Positions 24,783-34,300 of a DNA stretch of 64,000 bases are shown here, in pieces; the stretch's first letter is position 1; the number at the start of each line of letters is the position of its first letter. Origin of the DNA: Lentilactobacillus senioris. GTDB taxonomy: Bacteria; Bacillota; Bacilli; Lactobacillales; Lactobacillaceae. The notes under the pieces were generated by a model. The model saw nothing but the letters and a program-made list of their open reading frames with translations, did no database searches and was not told the origin of the DNA. Location: assembly GCF_026798195.1 (NCBI RefSeq), contig NZ_JAPQEZ010000001.1, forward strand, positions 308,901 through 372,900. Reading direction: 5' to 3'. A program made the position numbers and the translations under genes.

Positions 24783-26900
24783 ATGAATGAGCATAAGAAT
24801 GATTCCCACGACATGCATATGGACCATTCTCAAATGGATCACTCCCACATGGATCATAGTCACATGAATCACGATCAGATGATGGACATGGGTGGCGGTC
24901 ACCACGATCACGGTGGCGACGATATGATGATGCATGGTGATCACATGATGAACATGGGCAACTTGAAGCAAAAGTTTTGGGTGTCTTTAATTTTAACGAT
25001 TCCGGTTATCATAATGAGTCCGATGATGGGGATGCGGTTACCATTTCAGATCACCTTTTTACCATGGTCTGATTATTTAGTAGCTATTATTGGGACGATT
25101 ATTTTCTTCTACGGTGGTAAGCCTTTCTTTACTGGGGCTCGTGGTGAACTGAGTGAGAAGAAACCGGCTATGATGACCCTGATTACAATGGGGATTTCGG
25201 TAGCTTATCTCTATAGTATCTACGCCGTGATCGCCAATGATATTTTGCACGTGACACCGATGGTGACTGATTTCTTCTGGGAGTTAGCTACTTTAATTGA
25301 CATTATGTTGCTTGGTCACTGGATCGAAATGGATACGGTGATGAATGCTGGTTCAGCGGTAGATAGCTTAGCAAAACTACTACCTGATAAAGCTCACAAG
25401 CTAGTTAATGGCAAGCCAGAAGATGTGGCGATCAAGGACTTACAAGTTGGTGATCAAGTTCAAGTTCGGGCCGGTGAACAGATTCCGGCCGATGGAAAGG
25501 TCATCAGCGGAACTACTAGCGTGAACGAATCCTTGGTTACTGGGGAAGCGCAACAGGTTACTAAACAACCGGCTGATGAAGTTGTTGGTGGTTCGGTGAA
25601 CGGTGATGGAACCTTTGTTATGAAGGTTACTGGAACTGGTGAAACTGGGTATTTGGCTAAAGTGATGAATCTGGTCAACAGTGCTCAACAGCATAAATCC
25701 GCTAAGGAAAACATGGCGGACAAGGTGGCTGGCTACCTTTTCTACGCTGCGGTAACGGTGGCGTTGGTAGCCTTTGTGACTTGGCTATTAGTAGCTAATT
25801 TGGCGGTGGCGTTATCAGTGGCCGTGACCGTGTTAGTCATTGCCTGTCCTCACGCTTTAGGATTGGCGGTACCGCTGGTAATTGCTAGAACGACTTCGAT
25901 TGCTGCCCAACACGGGTTGTTAATCCGAAATCGCAACGCAATGGAACAGGTTAATCACATTAATTATGCTTTAATGGATAAAACCGGAACCCTTACTGAG
26001 GGTGACTTTAAGGTTAACAAATACGATACGGTTTCTGCTAATTTGAGCGCTGACCAAGTCTTAACCATTATGGCTAGCTTAGAAGACGGTTCTAGCCATC
26101 CCCTGGCTCGCGGAATTTTGACCGCTGCTAAGGAACAAAAACTGAACTGGTCCGCCGCCACTAACGTTCAGCAACTAACCGGAGCTGGATTAAGTGGAGA
26201 AGTGGATGGCAAGCAGTATACTTTGGTATCAGCTGCTTACTTGGACAAACAAAAATTACAGTATGATAAGCAACAATTTGATCAATTAGCTAGTGCCGGC
26301 AATTCGATTAGTTACCTCATTAGCGGTGATCAAGTATTAGGTTTTGTGGCGCAAGGGGATCAGATTAAACCAAACGCTAAGCATCTAATTGATAGCTTGT
26401 TAGCTCAACACATTACGCCGGTGATGTTGACTGGTGATAATGAACAAAGCGCCCAAAACGTTGCTAAGCAATTAGGTATCACCGAAGTAAAGGCTCAACT
26501 ACGACCAGAAGATAAAGAAAAAGTCGTGGCTCAGTACCAAAGTGCCGGTAACCACGTCATCATGATTGGAGATGGGGTCAACGACGCCCCTAGTTTGGCT
26601 CGCGCCGATATTGGAATAGCGATGGGAGCTGGAACTAACGTGGCGATTGATTCAGCTGATATTGTGTTAGTCAAAAGTGATCCAAACGACGTCGTGGCGT
26701 TCTTAGATCTAGCTCGTAGATCAACTCGCAAGATGACTGAAAACCTTTGGTGGGGAGCTGGTTACAACATTATTACCATTCCACTAGCTGCCGGCATTTT
26801 AGCACCCATTGGTTTCATGTTGAACCCAATGGTCGGAGCGGCCATTATGTCACTAAGTACCATTATTGTGGCGATTAACGCCCTCAGTTTAAAAGTTTAA
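24783..26900 (+). CDS. copB: Copper-exporting P1B ATPase CopB
   Basis: 705 residues. The first 60 residues are a His/Met-rich metal-binding tail (HDMHMDHSQMDHSHMDHSHM and more) instead of a CxxC domain. The core shows TGEAQQV, CPHAL near 355 in the sixth helix, DKTGTLTEG near 398, SSHPLARGI, MLTGDN near 547, GDGVNDAPS near 595, and the C-terminal MSLSTIIVAINALSL typical of CopB. CPH plus the His-rich tail define the CopB copper/silver exporter group. Control by CopY is indicated by two upstream boxes. A terminator follows, so it is monocistronic. Confidence 0.93.
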   Translation: MNEHKNDSHDMHMDHSQMDHSHMDHSHMNHDQMMDMGGGHHDHGGDDMMMHGDHMMNMGNLKQKFWVSLILTIPVIIMSPMMGMRLPFQITFLPWSDYLVAIIGTIIFFYGGKPFFTGARGELSEKKPAMMTLITMGISVAYLYSIYAVIANDILHVTPMVTDFFWELATLIDIMLLGHWIEMDTVMNAGSAVDSLAKLLPDKAHKLVNGKPEDVAIKDLQVGDQVQVRAGEQIPADGKVISGTTSVNESLVTGEAQQVTKQPADEVVGGSVNGDGTFVMKVTGTGETGYLAKVMNLVNSAQQHKSAKENMADKVAGYLFYAAVTVALVAFVTWLLVANLAVALSVAVTVLVIACPHALGLAVPLVIARTTSIAAQHGLLIRNRNAMEQVNHINYALMDKTGTLTEGDFKVNKYDTVSANLSADQVLTIMASLEDGSSHPLARGILTAAKEQKLNWSAATNVQQLTGAGLSGEVDGKQYTLVSAAYLDKQKLQYDKQQFDQLASAGNSISYLISGDQVLGFVAQGDQIKPNAKHLIDSLLAQHITPVMLTGDNEQSAQNVAKQLGITEVKAQLRPEDKEKVVAQYQSAGNHVIMIGDGVNDAPSLARADIGIAMGAGTNVAIDSADIVLVKSDPNDVVAFLDLARRSTRKMTENLWWGAGYNIITIPLAAGILAPIGFMLNPMVGAAIMSLSTIIVAINALSLKV

Positions 26901-26905
26901 TTTTA

Positions 26906-26935
26906 AATCCCAGTCAATTTTGGCTGGGATTTTTT
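26906..26935 (+). terminator. copB terminator
   Basis: AATCCCAG and CTGGGATT with a 10-base loop, followed by T-run. Confidence 0.85.
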
Positions 26936-27090
26936 GATTGAATAGAATTTGTAATTTAGCCTTAAATTTATTTTCAAAAAATTGATTAAAAGCTGTCATA
27001 TCACTACTTGAACGATTGAGTCTATTTGCAAAACGAGTTGATAATTGATAACATAGTAATGTTTTAATATGGGATAATTGGGGTGTTTTT

Positions 27091-28095
27091 GTGAAGAAGA
27101 GAATACAGTGGGTGGACATAGCTAAGGGAATTGGTATTATTGCTGTTGTTATTAGTCATGCTATTCATCCAATAGATACGCATTTCTATGATGTTAGTTT
27201 TACAGTTCTTTATTGGTGGCACATGCCATTGTTCTTTATTACCGGGGGCTTCTTTTTAAAACCAATAGTAACTAATTGGGAAGGTATTTGGGGATTTTTT
27301 AAGAAAAAAGTCTGGCCCAATATTGTTATATATTTTGTAGCTGGGACGTTCTTGATTTTAGCTAGTCACTATTTAGATGGATCTACTTGGGCTTATACTC
27401 GTGATTATTTTATTCGACTGATTTATGGTGGAAGATCGTTAAACGGTAATCTAACTGTATTTTGGTTCATTACTGTTTATACAGGTTCTTTGGTTACTAC
27501 TACTGCCATTATCTCTTGGATCAAAAATGTGCCAACACAATTCATAGTGGCATTTTCTATGTTTGCGGTAGGTGTAAGTTATGATCATTGGGATTTGATA
27601 GAATTTAAAGGATTGGATATGGATATAGTACTAATTACTACATTCTATATGTTAGTAGGTCATTATGTATTCAAATACCTAAAAAATATGACTTGGCATT
27701 ACTCACTAGGATTAGCCATCATGGGTCTTTATTTATTTCTTATTTACCTTTCATATAATGGTCACTTTCTGTTTAGAATGTTCCTTAAAGCACATACATT
27801 TAGTAATACATACTTGTTAATGTATCTGCCATTGATTTTGTGCTTTGGAATTTTTGTTATTTGTATTTGGATGGAACAAACTAATTTATTCGGCTGGCTA
27901 AGTATAGTTGGGAATCATTCAATGATTATCATGTATTTGCATCGCTTAATGTTTGACTTTTTTGGTCGTTTTATCATTTTCCAAAGTTGGGAGAGCCAAG
28001 TTCTTTTGGGAATTTTAGTACCATTGATTATTGGATTAGTATATGACCAAATTAAACGACGATTAGCTAAACGTAAGCACCCTATAGCTGACTAA
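27091..28095 (+). CDS. Acyltransferase 3 family membrane protein
   Basis: 334 residues with about ten membrane segments. The N-terminal motif RIQWVDIAKGIGIIAVVISHA contains the conserved Asp and His of the AT3 (OafA/YrhL-type) O-acyltransferases, which move acyl groups (often acetyl) across the membrane onto sugars. Next to teichoic-acid type genes it probably acylates a wall polymer or glycolipid; the acceptor is inferred. GTG start after a GGGG-containing site. It is the first gene of a probable four-gene unit, 18 bases before the next. Confidence 0.8.
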   Translation: MKKRIQWVDIAKGIGIIAVVISHAIHPIDTHFYDVSFTVLYWWHMPLFFITGGFFLKPIVTNWEGIWGFFKKKVWPNIVIYFVAGTFLILASHYLDGSTWAYTRDYFIRLIYGGRSLNGNLTVFWFITVYTGSLVTTTAIISWIKNVPTQFIVAFSMFAVGVSYDHWDLIEFKGLDMDIVLITTFYMLVGHYVFKYLKNMTWHYSLGLAIMGLYLFLIYLSYNGHFLFRMFLKAHTFSNTYLLMYLPLILCFGIFVICIWMEQTNLFGWLSIVGNHSMIIMYLHRLMFDFFGRFIIFQSWESQVLLGILVPLIIGLVYDQIKRRLAKRKHPIAD

Positions 28096-28113
28096 AATTT
28101 AAGGGGAAAAATT

Positions 28114-29022
28114 ATGAATTTCGTTATTAATACGCCGTTGAGTTCATTAACGACTAATAAAGATTTAACAGTTTACATAAACCAGTTAGCGGCTCAAAAA
28201 CAACCTGTTGTTTTGCGGTTAGAAGTAGATGCTGACCAGGTTGCTAATGTGAAGAGTATTACAGAAAATGCTGCTATTTCAGTGGAAGTTGTAGTTGCAG
28301 GCCAATCCAGTCCTATTAATGGTGACTACCTATTGAATTTGCGCATCACTGACAAACTGTTTCCAGGAGCATTAGCTCAATTAGCGGCTGTGTTATCCGC
28401 TCACCCAACTGATTTTGTTACCAGCTACTTTTTGAAAGCTGATCAAAATTTAGGACACAGTTTAACGGATTTCTTTACCGATCAATATAATCTTGGTCGG
28501 TTAACCAGTCTGCCTCCCGTTCAGGAAGCAGGATTAGTTGATAAGCCGCTTTCTACGTGGTCCTTGGCTGATAAACTAGCTATGTTACCGGTATTTCAAC
28601 GTTACTTAGTTTTTACTAAAAATGATCGATTCTTAGAATTAGATAATCGTTTATGGCCTTTTGGTAATGCTTTAAAAATAAGTTCTCTTAATTTTAATTT
28701 ACCGCTAACTAGCGTATCTCAACAAATACACGTTTTGCAGAATACAGAAGATGTAATTTTTTTAGGAGCTCCAATTTTAGCTAGTGATAGACGAATAATT
28801 GATCCTCAAAATAGAATTAATGAACTATTGGCTGCTATTAAGGTTTCTCAAACAATTGCTTTTAAAGAGCAGTATCATCCCTATGTTATTCACGAATTAC
28901 AGGTTGCTGTGGAATCTCCGGCGTTTAAGGCGCTCACTAGTGAATTGCAAAATAAGTTAAAAAAACAAATTAAAACTGATTTATCCGCTACTGATGGTTA
29001 TTCGGCAAGTGAAGTAAAGTGA
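28114..29022 (+). CDS. Protein of unknown function in glycopolymer locus (302 aa)
   Basis: 302 residues, no signal peptide, no membrane helix and no motif that I recognise. It alternates predicted strands and helices (MNFVINTPLSSLTTNKDL, VVLRLEVDADQV), with a C-terminal helical, basic part (LQNKLKKQIKTD). It lies tightly between the acyltransferase and a GT2-TagF fusion (AAGGGG before its ATG; 15 bases to the next gene), so it should act in the same pathway, perhaps as an accessory or inactive transferase subunit. That role is inference only. Confidence 0.6.
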   Translation: MNFVINTPLSSLTTNKDLTVYINQLAAQKQPVVLRLEVDADQVANVKSITENAAISVEVVVAGQSSPINGDYLLNLRITDKLFPGALAQLAAVLSAHPTDFVTSYFLKADQNLGHSLTDFFTDQYNLGRLTSLPPVQEAGLVDKPLSTWSLADKLAMLPVFQRYLVFTKNDRFLELDNRLWPFGNALKISSLNFNLPLTSVSQQIHVLQNTEDVIFLGAPILASDRRIIDPQNRINELLAAIKVSQTIAFKEQYHPYVIHELQVAVESPAFKALTSELQNKLKKQIKTDLSATDGYSASEVK

Positions 29023-29037
29023 GGTTAAGTATCTAAC

Positions 29038-31347
29038 ATGAAGTACAGCATAATAACTCCCGTTAAAACAGCTGATATATCTAAACTTCCGTTGCTTAAA
29101 GCTAATTTAGATAAGCAAGGAACTAATGATATTGAATGGCTACTTGTCGGTAACCAAGAACTAGTTAACACTCAATTTGATTGGCACAGTGACTATCCCA
29201 TTCGATTTATTAACAGTACTAAAGATACCGTTGGAGGATCTCGTAATGTTGGACTAGACAACGCAACGGGTGATTACTTAGTGTTTGTGGATGCTGATGA
29301 TTTTTTGGTACCTGATACACTAGCTAAGTATTTACCGGTGGTAGAACAGGTACAACTCTTAAATTTACATCAATATCCAACTTATGAACCCGTCAGTTCA
29401 TTTTTGACTAGCATTACGTCTAACGAAGCTAATGATAACTTACCCGACTGGGGGGGAAGAGGACGTAAAAATCATATTAATTGGCATCAACTGAATCTGT
29501 TAAACGATAATCAAATTACTGTAGAAGACTCAAAGATTGCTGCTAGTAAAAATTATCAACAATGGCTAACTAATAAGTACACAATTTTTAATCAGGACAA
29601 TTGGGATTATGCAATCCATAATTTTTTACCAGTTGCTGGGAATGTAGTATCTCGCAAATTAGTAGTAGATACCAATTCACGATTCGATGAAGATAATCAA
29701 CAATATGGCGATTATCGATTTACATTGTCAATCTTAGATCATTGCCAAACTATTGCTCAACTTGTTCGACGAACATACATTAAGGAACGGCATAATGATC
29801 CTATTAATGACCCGTCGGTAACTCAAGCTTCTTTTGCAGAAAATTGGCAAAATTGGTTAACCGCACTAACCAGTGAAACTCCTAAGTTAACTTCGCCCAA
29901 ATTGAAGATAGCAGTTAATGGCTATGCATTACGGCGAATTCACCGTTTCTTCTATAAGGGAGTTGTTAGCGAAACTACAGCTGAAGAGCAATCAGAAATT
30001 CTTGCAAACTTAACTACGTATTTGCAAACTGTTCCTGAATCGGCTACCCGTAACTTGGGGAGAACTAGTCGTAATATTTTGAAAAAGGTACGGACTGGTA
30101 ATAACTCTTCGGCTTATCGTCAAATTAAGCGAGTAGTTTCTTTGCGTTATTTGAAAAGAGCAGTCTTAAAGCATGGTAGAGGTCTTCCTCGGGCCATGTA
30201 TCAAACCATCTTTACTAAATTACCAGTTAAAAAGAATTTAGTAATTTACGAATCATTTTTAGGACGTAACTATTCTGATAGTCCTAAATATATTTATGAG
30301 TATCTACGCAAAAACTTTCCAGGCCAATACAAGCACGTTTGGATTGTTGCTAAGGGAGCGGATGTTAATATTCCAAAGCATAAAGATACCATAACAGTTC
30401 GACGATTTAGCTTTAGATACATGTACTATATGGCTGTTTCTAACTATCAGGTTATTAACATGCGCCAACCACAATGGTTCCAAAAACGACCTGGTACTAA
30501 ATTTTTGTCAACTTGGCATGGTACACCTCTAAAACATTTAGTTTTTGATATGGATAATGTTGCATCAGCTAACCCAATGTATAAGCAAATATTTTATAAA
30601 CAATCTCGCCAATGGGATTACTTGGTAACTGCTAACCAATTTTCTGTTGATGTGTTCAAACATGCCTTTATGTATCCGGAATATAAGATGATTAAATCGG
30701 GGTATCCTCGAAATGACATCTTAAATGCTCCAGACAAAGATGAACGACAAGCGCAAATTAAAGCCAAATTGCATATACCAGCCGATAAAAAAGTGATCTT
30801 ATATGCTCCAACTTGGCGTGATGACGAGTATTATGGAGTAGGACAGTATAAGTTTGATTTGAAATTAGATATTTTACGATTGAAACGAGAACTAGGGGAT
30901 AACTATGTGTTAGTTTTACGAACTCACTATTTTATTGCCGATCATTTAGATACTTCGGGATTTGGTGATTTTGTTTTCAATGAATCTAGTTATGATGACA
31001 TCGCAGAACTATATTTAATTTCAGATATGCTAATTACAGACTATTCTAGTGTGTTCTTTGATTATGCAGTCTTAAAACGACCAATTCTTTATTTTGTTTA
31101 TGATTATGAAAAGTATGCTAGTGTTTTGCGGGGATTCTATCTAAATATGGATAAGGATTTACCAGGACCGTTGCTGAAAACTAATGATGAAGTTATTGAA
31201 GCCATCAAAAATATTGATAATGTGACGGCTGAATATCATGATCGTTACCAAGCTTTCAGTAACAGATTCAACAATTGGGAAGATGGACATGCTACTGAAC
31301 GAGTAGTGAACACAGTATTTTTAGATCAACCTATGCCTAAGCGCTAA
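29038..31347 (+). CDS. GT2-TagF fusion: glycosyltransferase plus CDP-glycerol glycerophosphotransferase
   Basis: 769 residues. Residues 1-240 are a family-2 glycosyltransferase (SIITPVKTADI; GGSRNVGLDNATGDY; metal site VFVDADDF). After a helical linker, residues about 385-765 form a TagF/TarF-type polymerase domain: NLVIYESFLGRNYSD, STWHGTPLKHL near 490, YAPTWRDDEY near 590, TDYSSVFFDYA. TagF enzymes add glycerol-phosphate or ribitol-phosphate from CDP precursors to build teichoic acid on a lipid-linked primer at the inner membrane face. Having both activities in one chain suggests a glycosylated poly(polyol phosphate) polymer. Confidence 0.85.
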   Translation: MKYSIITPVKTADISKLPLLKANLDKQGTNDIEWLLVGNQELVNTQFDWHSDYPIRFINSTKDTVGGSRNVGLDNATGDYLVFVDADDFLVPDTLAKYLPVVEQVQLLNLHQYPTYEPVSSFLTSITSNEANDNLPDWGGRGRKNHINWHQLNLLNDNQITVEDSKIAASKNYQQWLTNKYTIFNQDNWDYAIHNFLPVAGNVVSRKLVVDTNSRFDEDNQQYGDYRFTLSILDHCQTIAQLVRRTYIKERHNDPINDPSVTQASFAENWQNWLTALTSETPKLTSPKLKIAVNGYALRRIHRFFYKGVVSETTAEEQSEILANLTTYLQTVPESATRNLGRTSRNILKKVRTGNNSSAYRQIKRVVSLRYLKRAVLKHGRGLPRAMYQTIFTKLPVKKNLVIYESFLGRNYSDSPKYIYEYLRKNFPGQYKHVWIVAKGADVNIPKHKDTITVRRFSFRYMYYMAVSNYQVINMRQPQWFQKRPGTKFLSTWHGTPLKHLVFDMDNVASANPMYKQIFYKQSRQWDYLVTANQFSVDVFKHAFMYPEYKMIKSGYPRNDILNAPDKDERQAQIKAKLHIPADKKVILYAPTWRDDEYYGVGQYKFDLKLDILRLKRELGDNYVLVLRTHYFIADHLDTSGFGDFVFNESSYDDIAELYLISDMLITDYSSVFFDYAVLKRPILYFVYDYEKYASVLRGFYLNMDKDLPGPLLKTNDEVIEAIKNIDNVTAEYHDRYQAFSNRFNNWEDGHATERVVNTVFLDQPMPKR

Positions 31348-31384
31348 GTTGATGATTGGAAATGAAAGGTGAAATCTGTTAGTA

Positions 31385-34300
31385 ATGAATAACGAAAAAT
31401 TATTGAGCGTTATCGTCACGTATACCAACGGTTCGACCGAATTAAAAGAGTCGCTGAACTCATTATTAGAAACTAAATTTCCCCAAGAGAGTTTTGAAAT
31501 AATTTTGGTGAATGATCAAAGTGATGAATTAGCGACAGAAATAATTGCTGATTACGAACCACAGTTTGAAAATTTTAAAACTATTTTGGCTCCAGTGGGA
31601 GAAATCAGTGAATATCGAACTGCTGGACTAAAGCAAGCAACCGGAACGTATGTTGTTTTCATGGATAGTCGTGATCAAACCCCTAAGTGGGCGTTCACGA
31701 ACTTAGTGCAAACCGCGCTCGATCATGATTCCGATATGGTTGTGGGATACACTAAGCAATTTGATGCAGATGGTAATATTGACGTATTTCCAAACCAATT
31801 AGGAGTTAGTGATACTCGTTTTGAGACTACATTAACTAAAACTCCTAATTTGATTTACGATACTTTGATTAATAATAAACTTTATCGAAGAGAATTTTTA
31901 GCTAACAACAGTATTCAATTTACTTCTGAATCTGTTGACACAGATATGAGCTTCACTCTAGCAGCTCATTTGGCTTCTGAAAACACTTCCGTAATTACTA
32001 AAACAAGTTACCTTTGGCGGGCGCGAGAAATTCATGATTACAATGGCCCGGACCGAGGAGAATTTAGCGATTTTGAAGCTAAAACTGCTAAACTCAATAT
32101 TTGTCGGACAATTTTAATTGATAACGGAGTAACTGAAGATTCAGAACTATACGCTACATTCATTCATAAAGTGGTTAGTTTGGATCTGCCAATCTTCTTT
32201 ACAGATGTTGCTGATACGGCAGAAAACTTTCAATACCATATCCAAGAACTTATTTACGGTTTCTTACGTGATTGGAACTTGTGGGGATCTGAAGCTTTAA
32301 AGAAGGTAGACTTAAAAACTCAACTTCAATACTGGGCGATTGCACATGGTAATTTGAATTTGCTAAAGCAATATTCATATGCTAAACGAGTTTATCAAAT
32401 TAAAGAACATGCTGGACGACACTATCAATTAAGTATCCCAGGCACCGATCAAAAAATTGTTGATCAGTTGGATCCAAGCGATAATGTTTTACCAGTGGTA
32501 CAGCATTTAAGTTCATTAAAATTAGACAAGGAAACTGATATTGTCAACGGAAAAGGGTATTTTCGAATTAAGCAAATGCCATTGACCAAGCGACCATTTT
32601 CTAATAATAATTTTAACGAACAAATTTCAGCCGAATTGATCAACATTGTTAATCACGCAGTTTATCCTATCCATTTTGTTCGAGATACAACTCCTATTCA
32701 CAAACGGATTTTTAAATCTCATTCTCCTTGGACACATGCTCGTTATGCATTTTCTATTGACTTGAATGATGCTACTAAGCAATTAGGACAAGGTATTTGG
32801 AAAATTAGAGTAACAAACGAAGTTGCGGGGCAATACAAGGTGGATGCATTTATTGATCAACCAGGTAAAAAAGCCGGCAAATTTAAGATGAAATTTGTTC
32901 AAGGTAATAACGTGGTAACCGCGCTTTATAATACTCAAGATGCTTTAAGTTTTGTGTGTGCAACTAAAGAAGCCCGTTCTACTTTTTGGATTAAAAATGC
33001 CAGAGAAGAAGACGATGAATTAGTTTTTGATACTAACTTAAACGCCGCAGAAGAGCGAGCAATTATTGATTTAGGTTCAGACGAATTAGCTCCGGTAGTG
33101 GGAAGAGTTGATTCTGGTACGGTTCGCTTTGATTTAAGCACAGTGCCTAATGATTTATTAGGTTCGTCACTGAAATTGTTAGTACAAAATTTAACCACTA
33201 ATTATGACCGCACATATTTGTATGATTACCAAAAACCAGCTGATACGTTTAATGTGGATAAGCGCATGATAAACGTTAACTACGCATCAACTCGTCGGTT
33301 ATTAGTGTCTGTTAACTATCCAGCTGTAACAGTTACTAGTGATAAATTTGCTGATAATCAACTAAAAGAAAACTTGGAATTATTAAAACCAACTGCAAAC
33401 TATGATTTGAATAAGTCACGATTAATTTTGGTCAGTGGTAGTAAAAAACGACGAAATATTTTTGCTTTGACAGATATCTTAGGAACTAAACCTAAGGACA
33501 GCAAACAATTAAACATTGTTTTACCACTTCAATACGACGATGGTCGATTAGAAATTTTATCTGGTAATTACAACTATACTTTGGAATTATTTGACCAAAA
33601 TTTGCAAGCATACCGTCGATTTAGTGTTATCGATAAAAAATATCGTGATCCTGTTAAATCAGTTGATAATCCTAAATTCAATAATAAAATTTCTCTTACT
33701 AATGGCAAAGTAGCTCAGTTTACTCTTGCTAGCGCTAAAGATAACTCACATGAACTGCGGGTTCGACAACCATATGCTGGTTGGTTTAACCTTGGTAAGG
33801 GACGACGAGCAGTCAACTATACGTTAATTTATCCATTAATGCGACTATTACCGCTTAATAAACGTTTAATGGTCTTTGATGCCCATAGTGCGAATGTTGA
33901 CTATAATGGTAATAATAAAGCTATTTATGAATACGTTGCTGAACACCACCCAGAAATTAAGCCGGTCTGGATTTTTAGTAATGACCAAGAGGATGTCCCA
34001 CTGGGAGCTGAAGTGGTTCGAACTAATACCCTTAAATATTGGTATTACTTGGCTGTAGGTAAGTATTTTGTTCAAAGTACCAATCTAACTAACCAGTACT
34101 ACAAACGTAAGGGACAAATCGAAGTAGAAACTTTGCGAGGAACTTTCCTTCGTGAAATGGGCTTTGACGCTCCTAAATATCGAACTGCTACTGCTAAAAT
34201 TCAATTAGATTTTGCTGATCGAATTCGGCGCTGGGATTATATGGTAGTTCCATCTGATTATATGGAATTAGTGGCTTCTAAAGCGTTTGATTACGATCGC

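Noticed and set aside
24783-24971. Short tandem DNA repeats coding HMDHSHMDHS as a mobile or CRISPR-like repeat
   Set aside because: They simply encode the His/Met-rich metal-binding tail of CopB.
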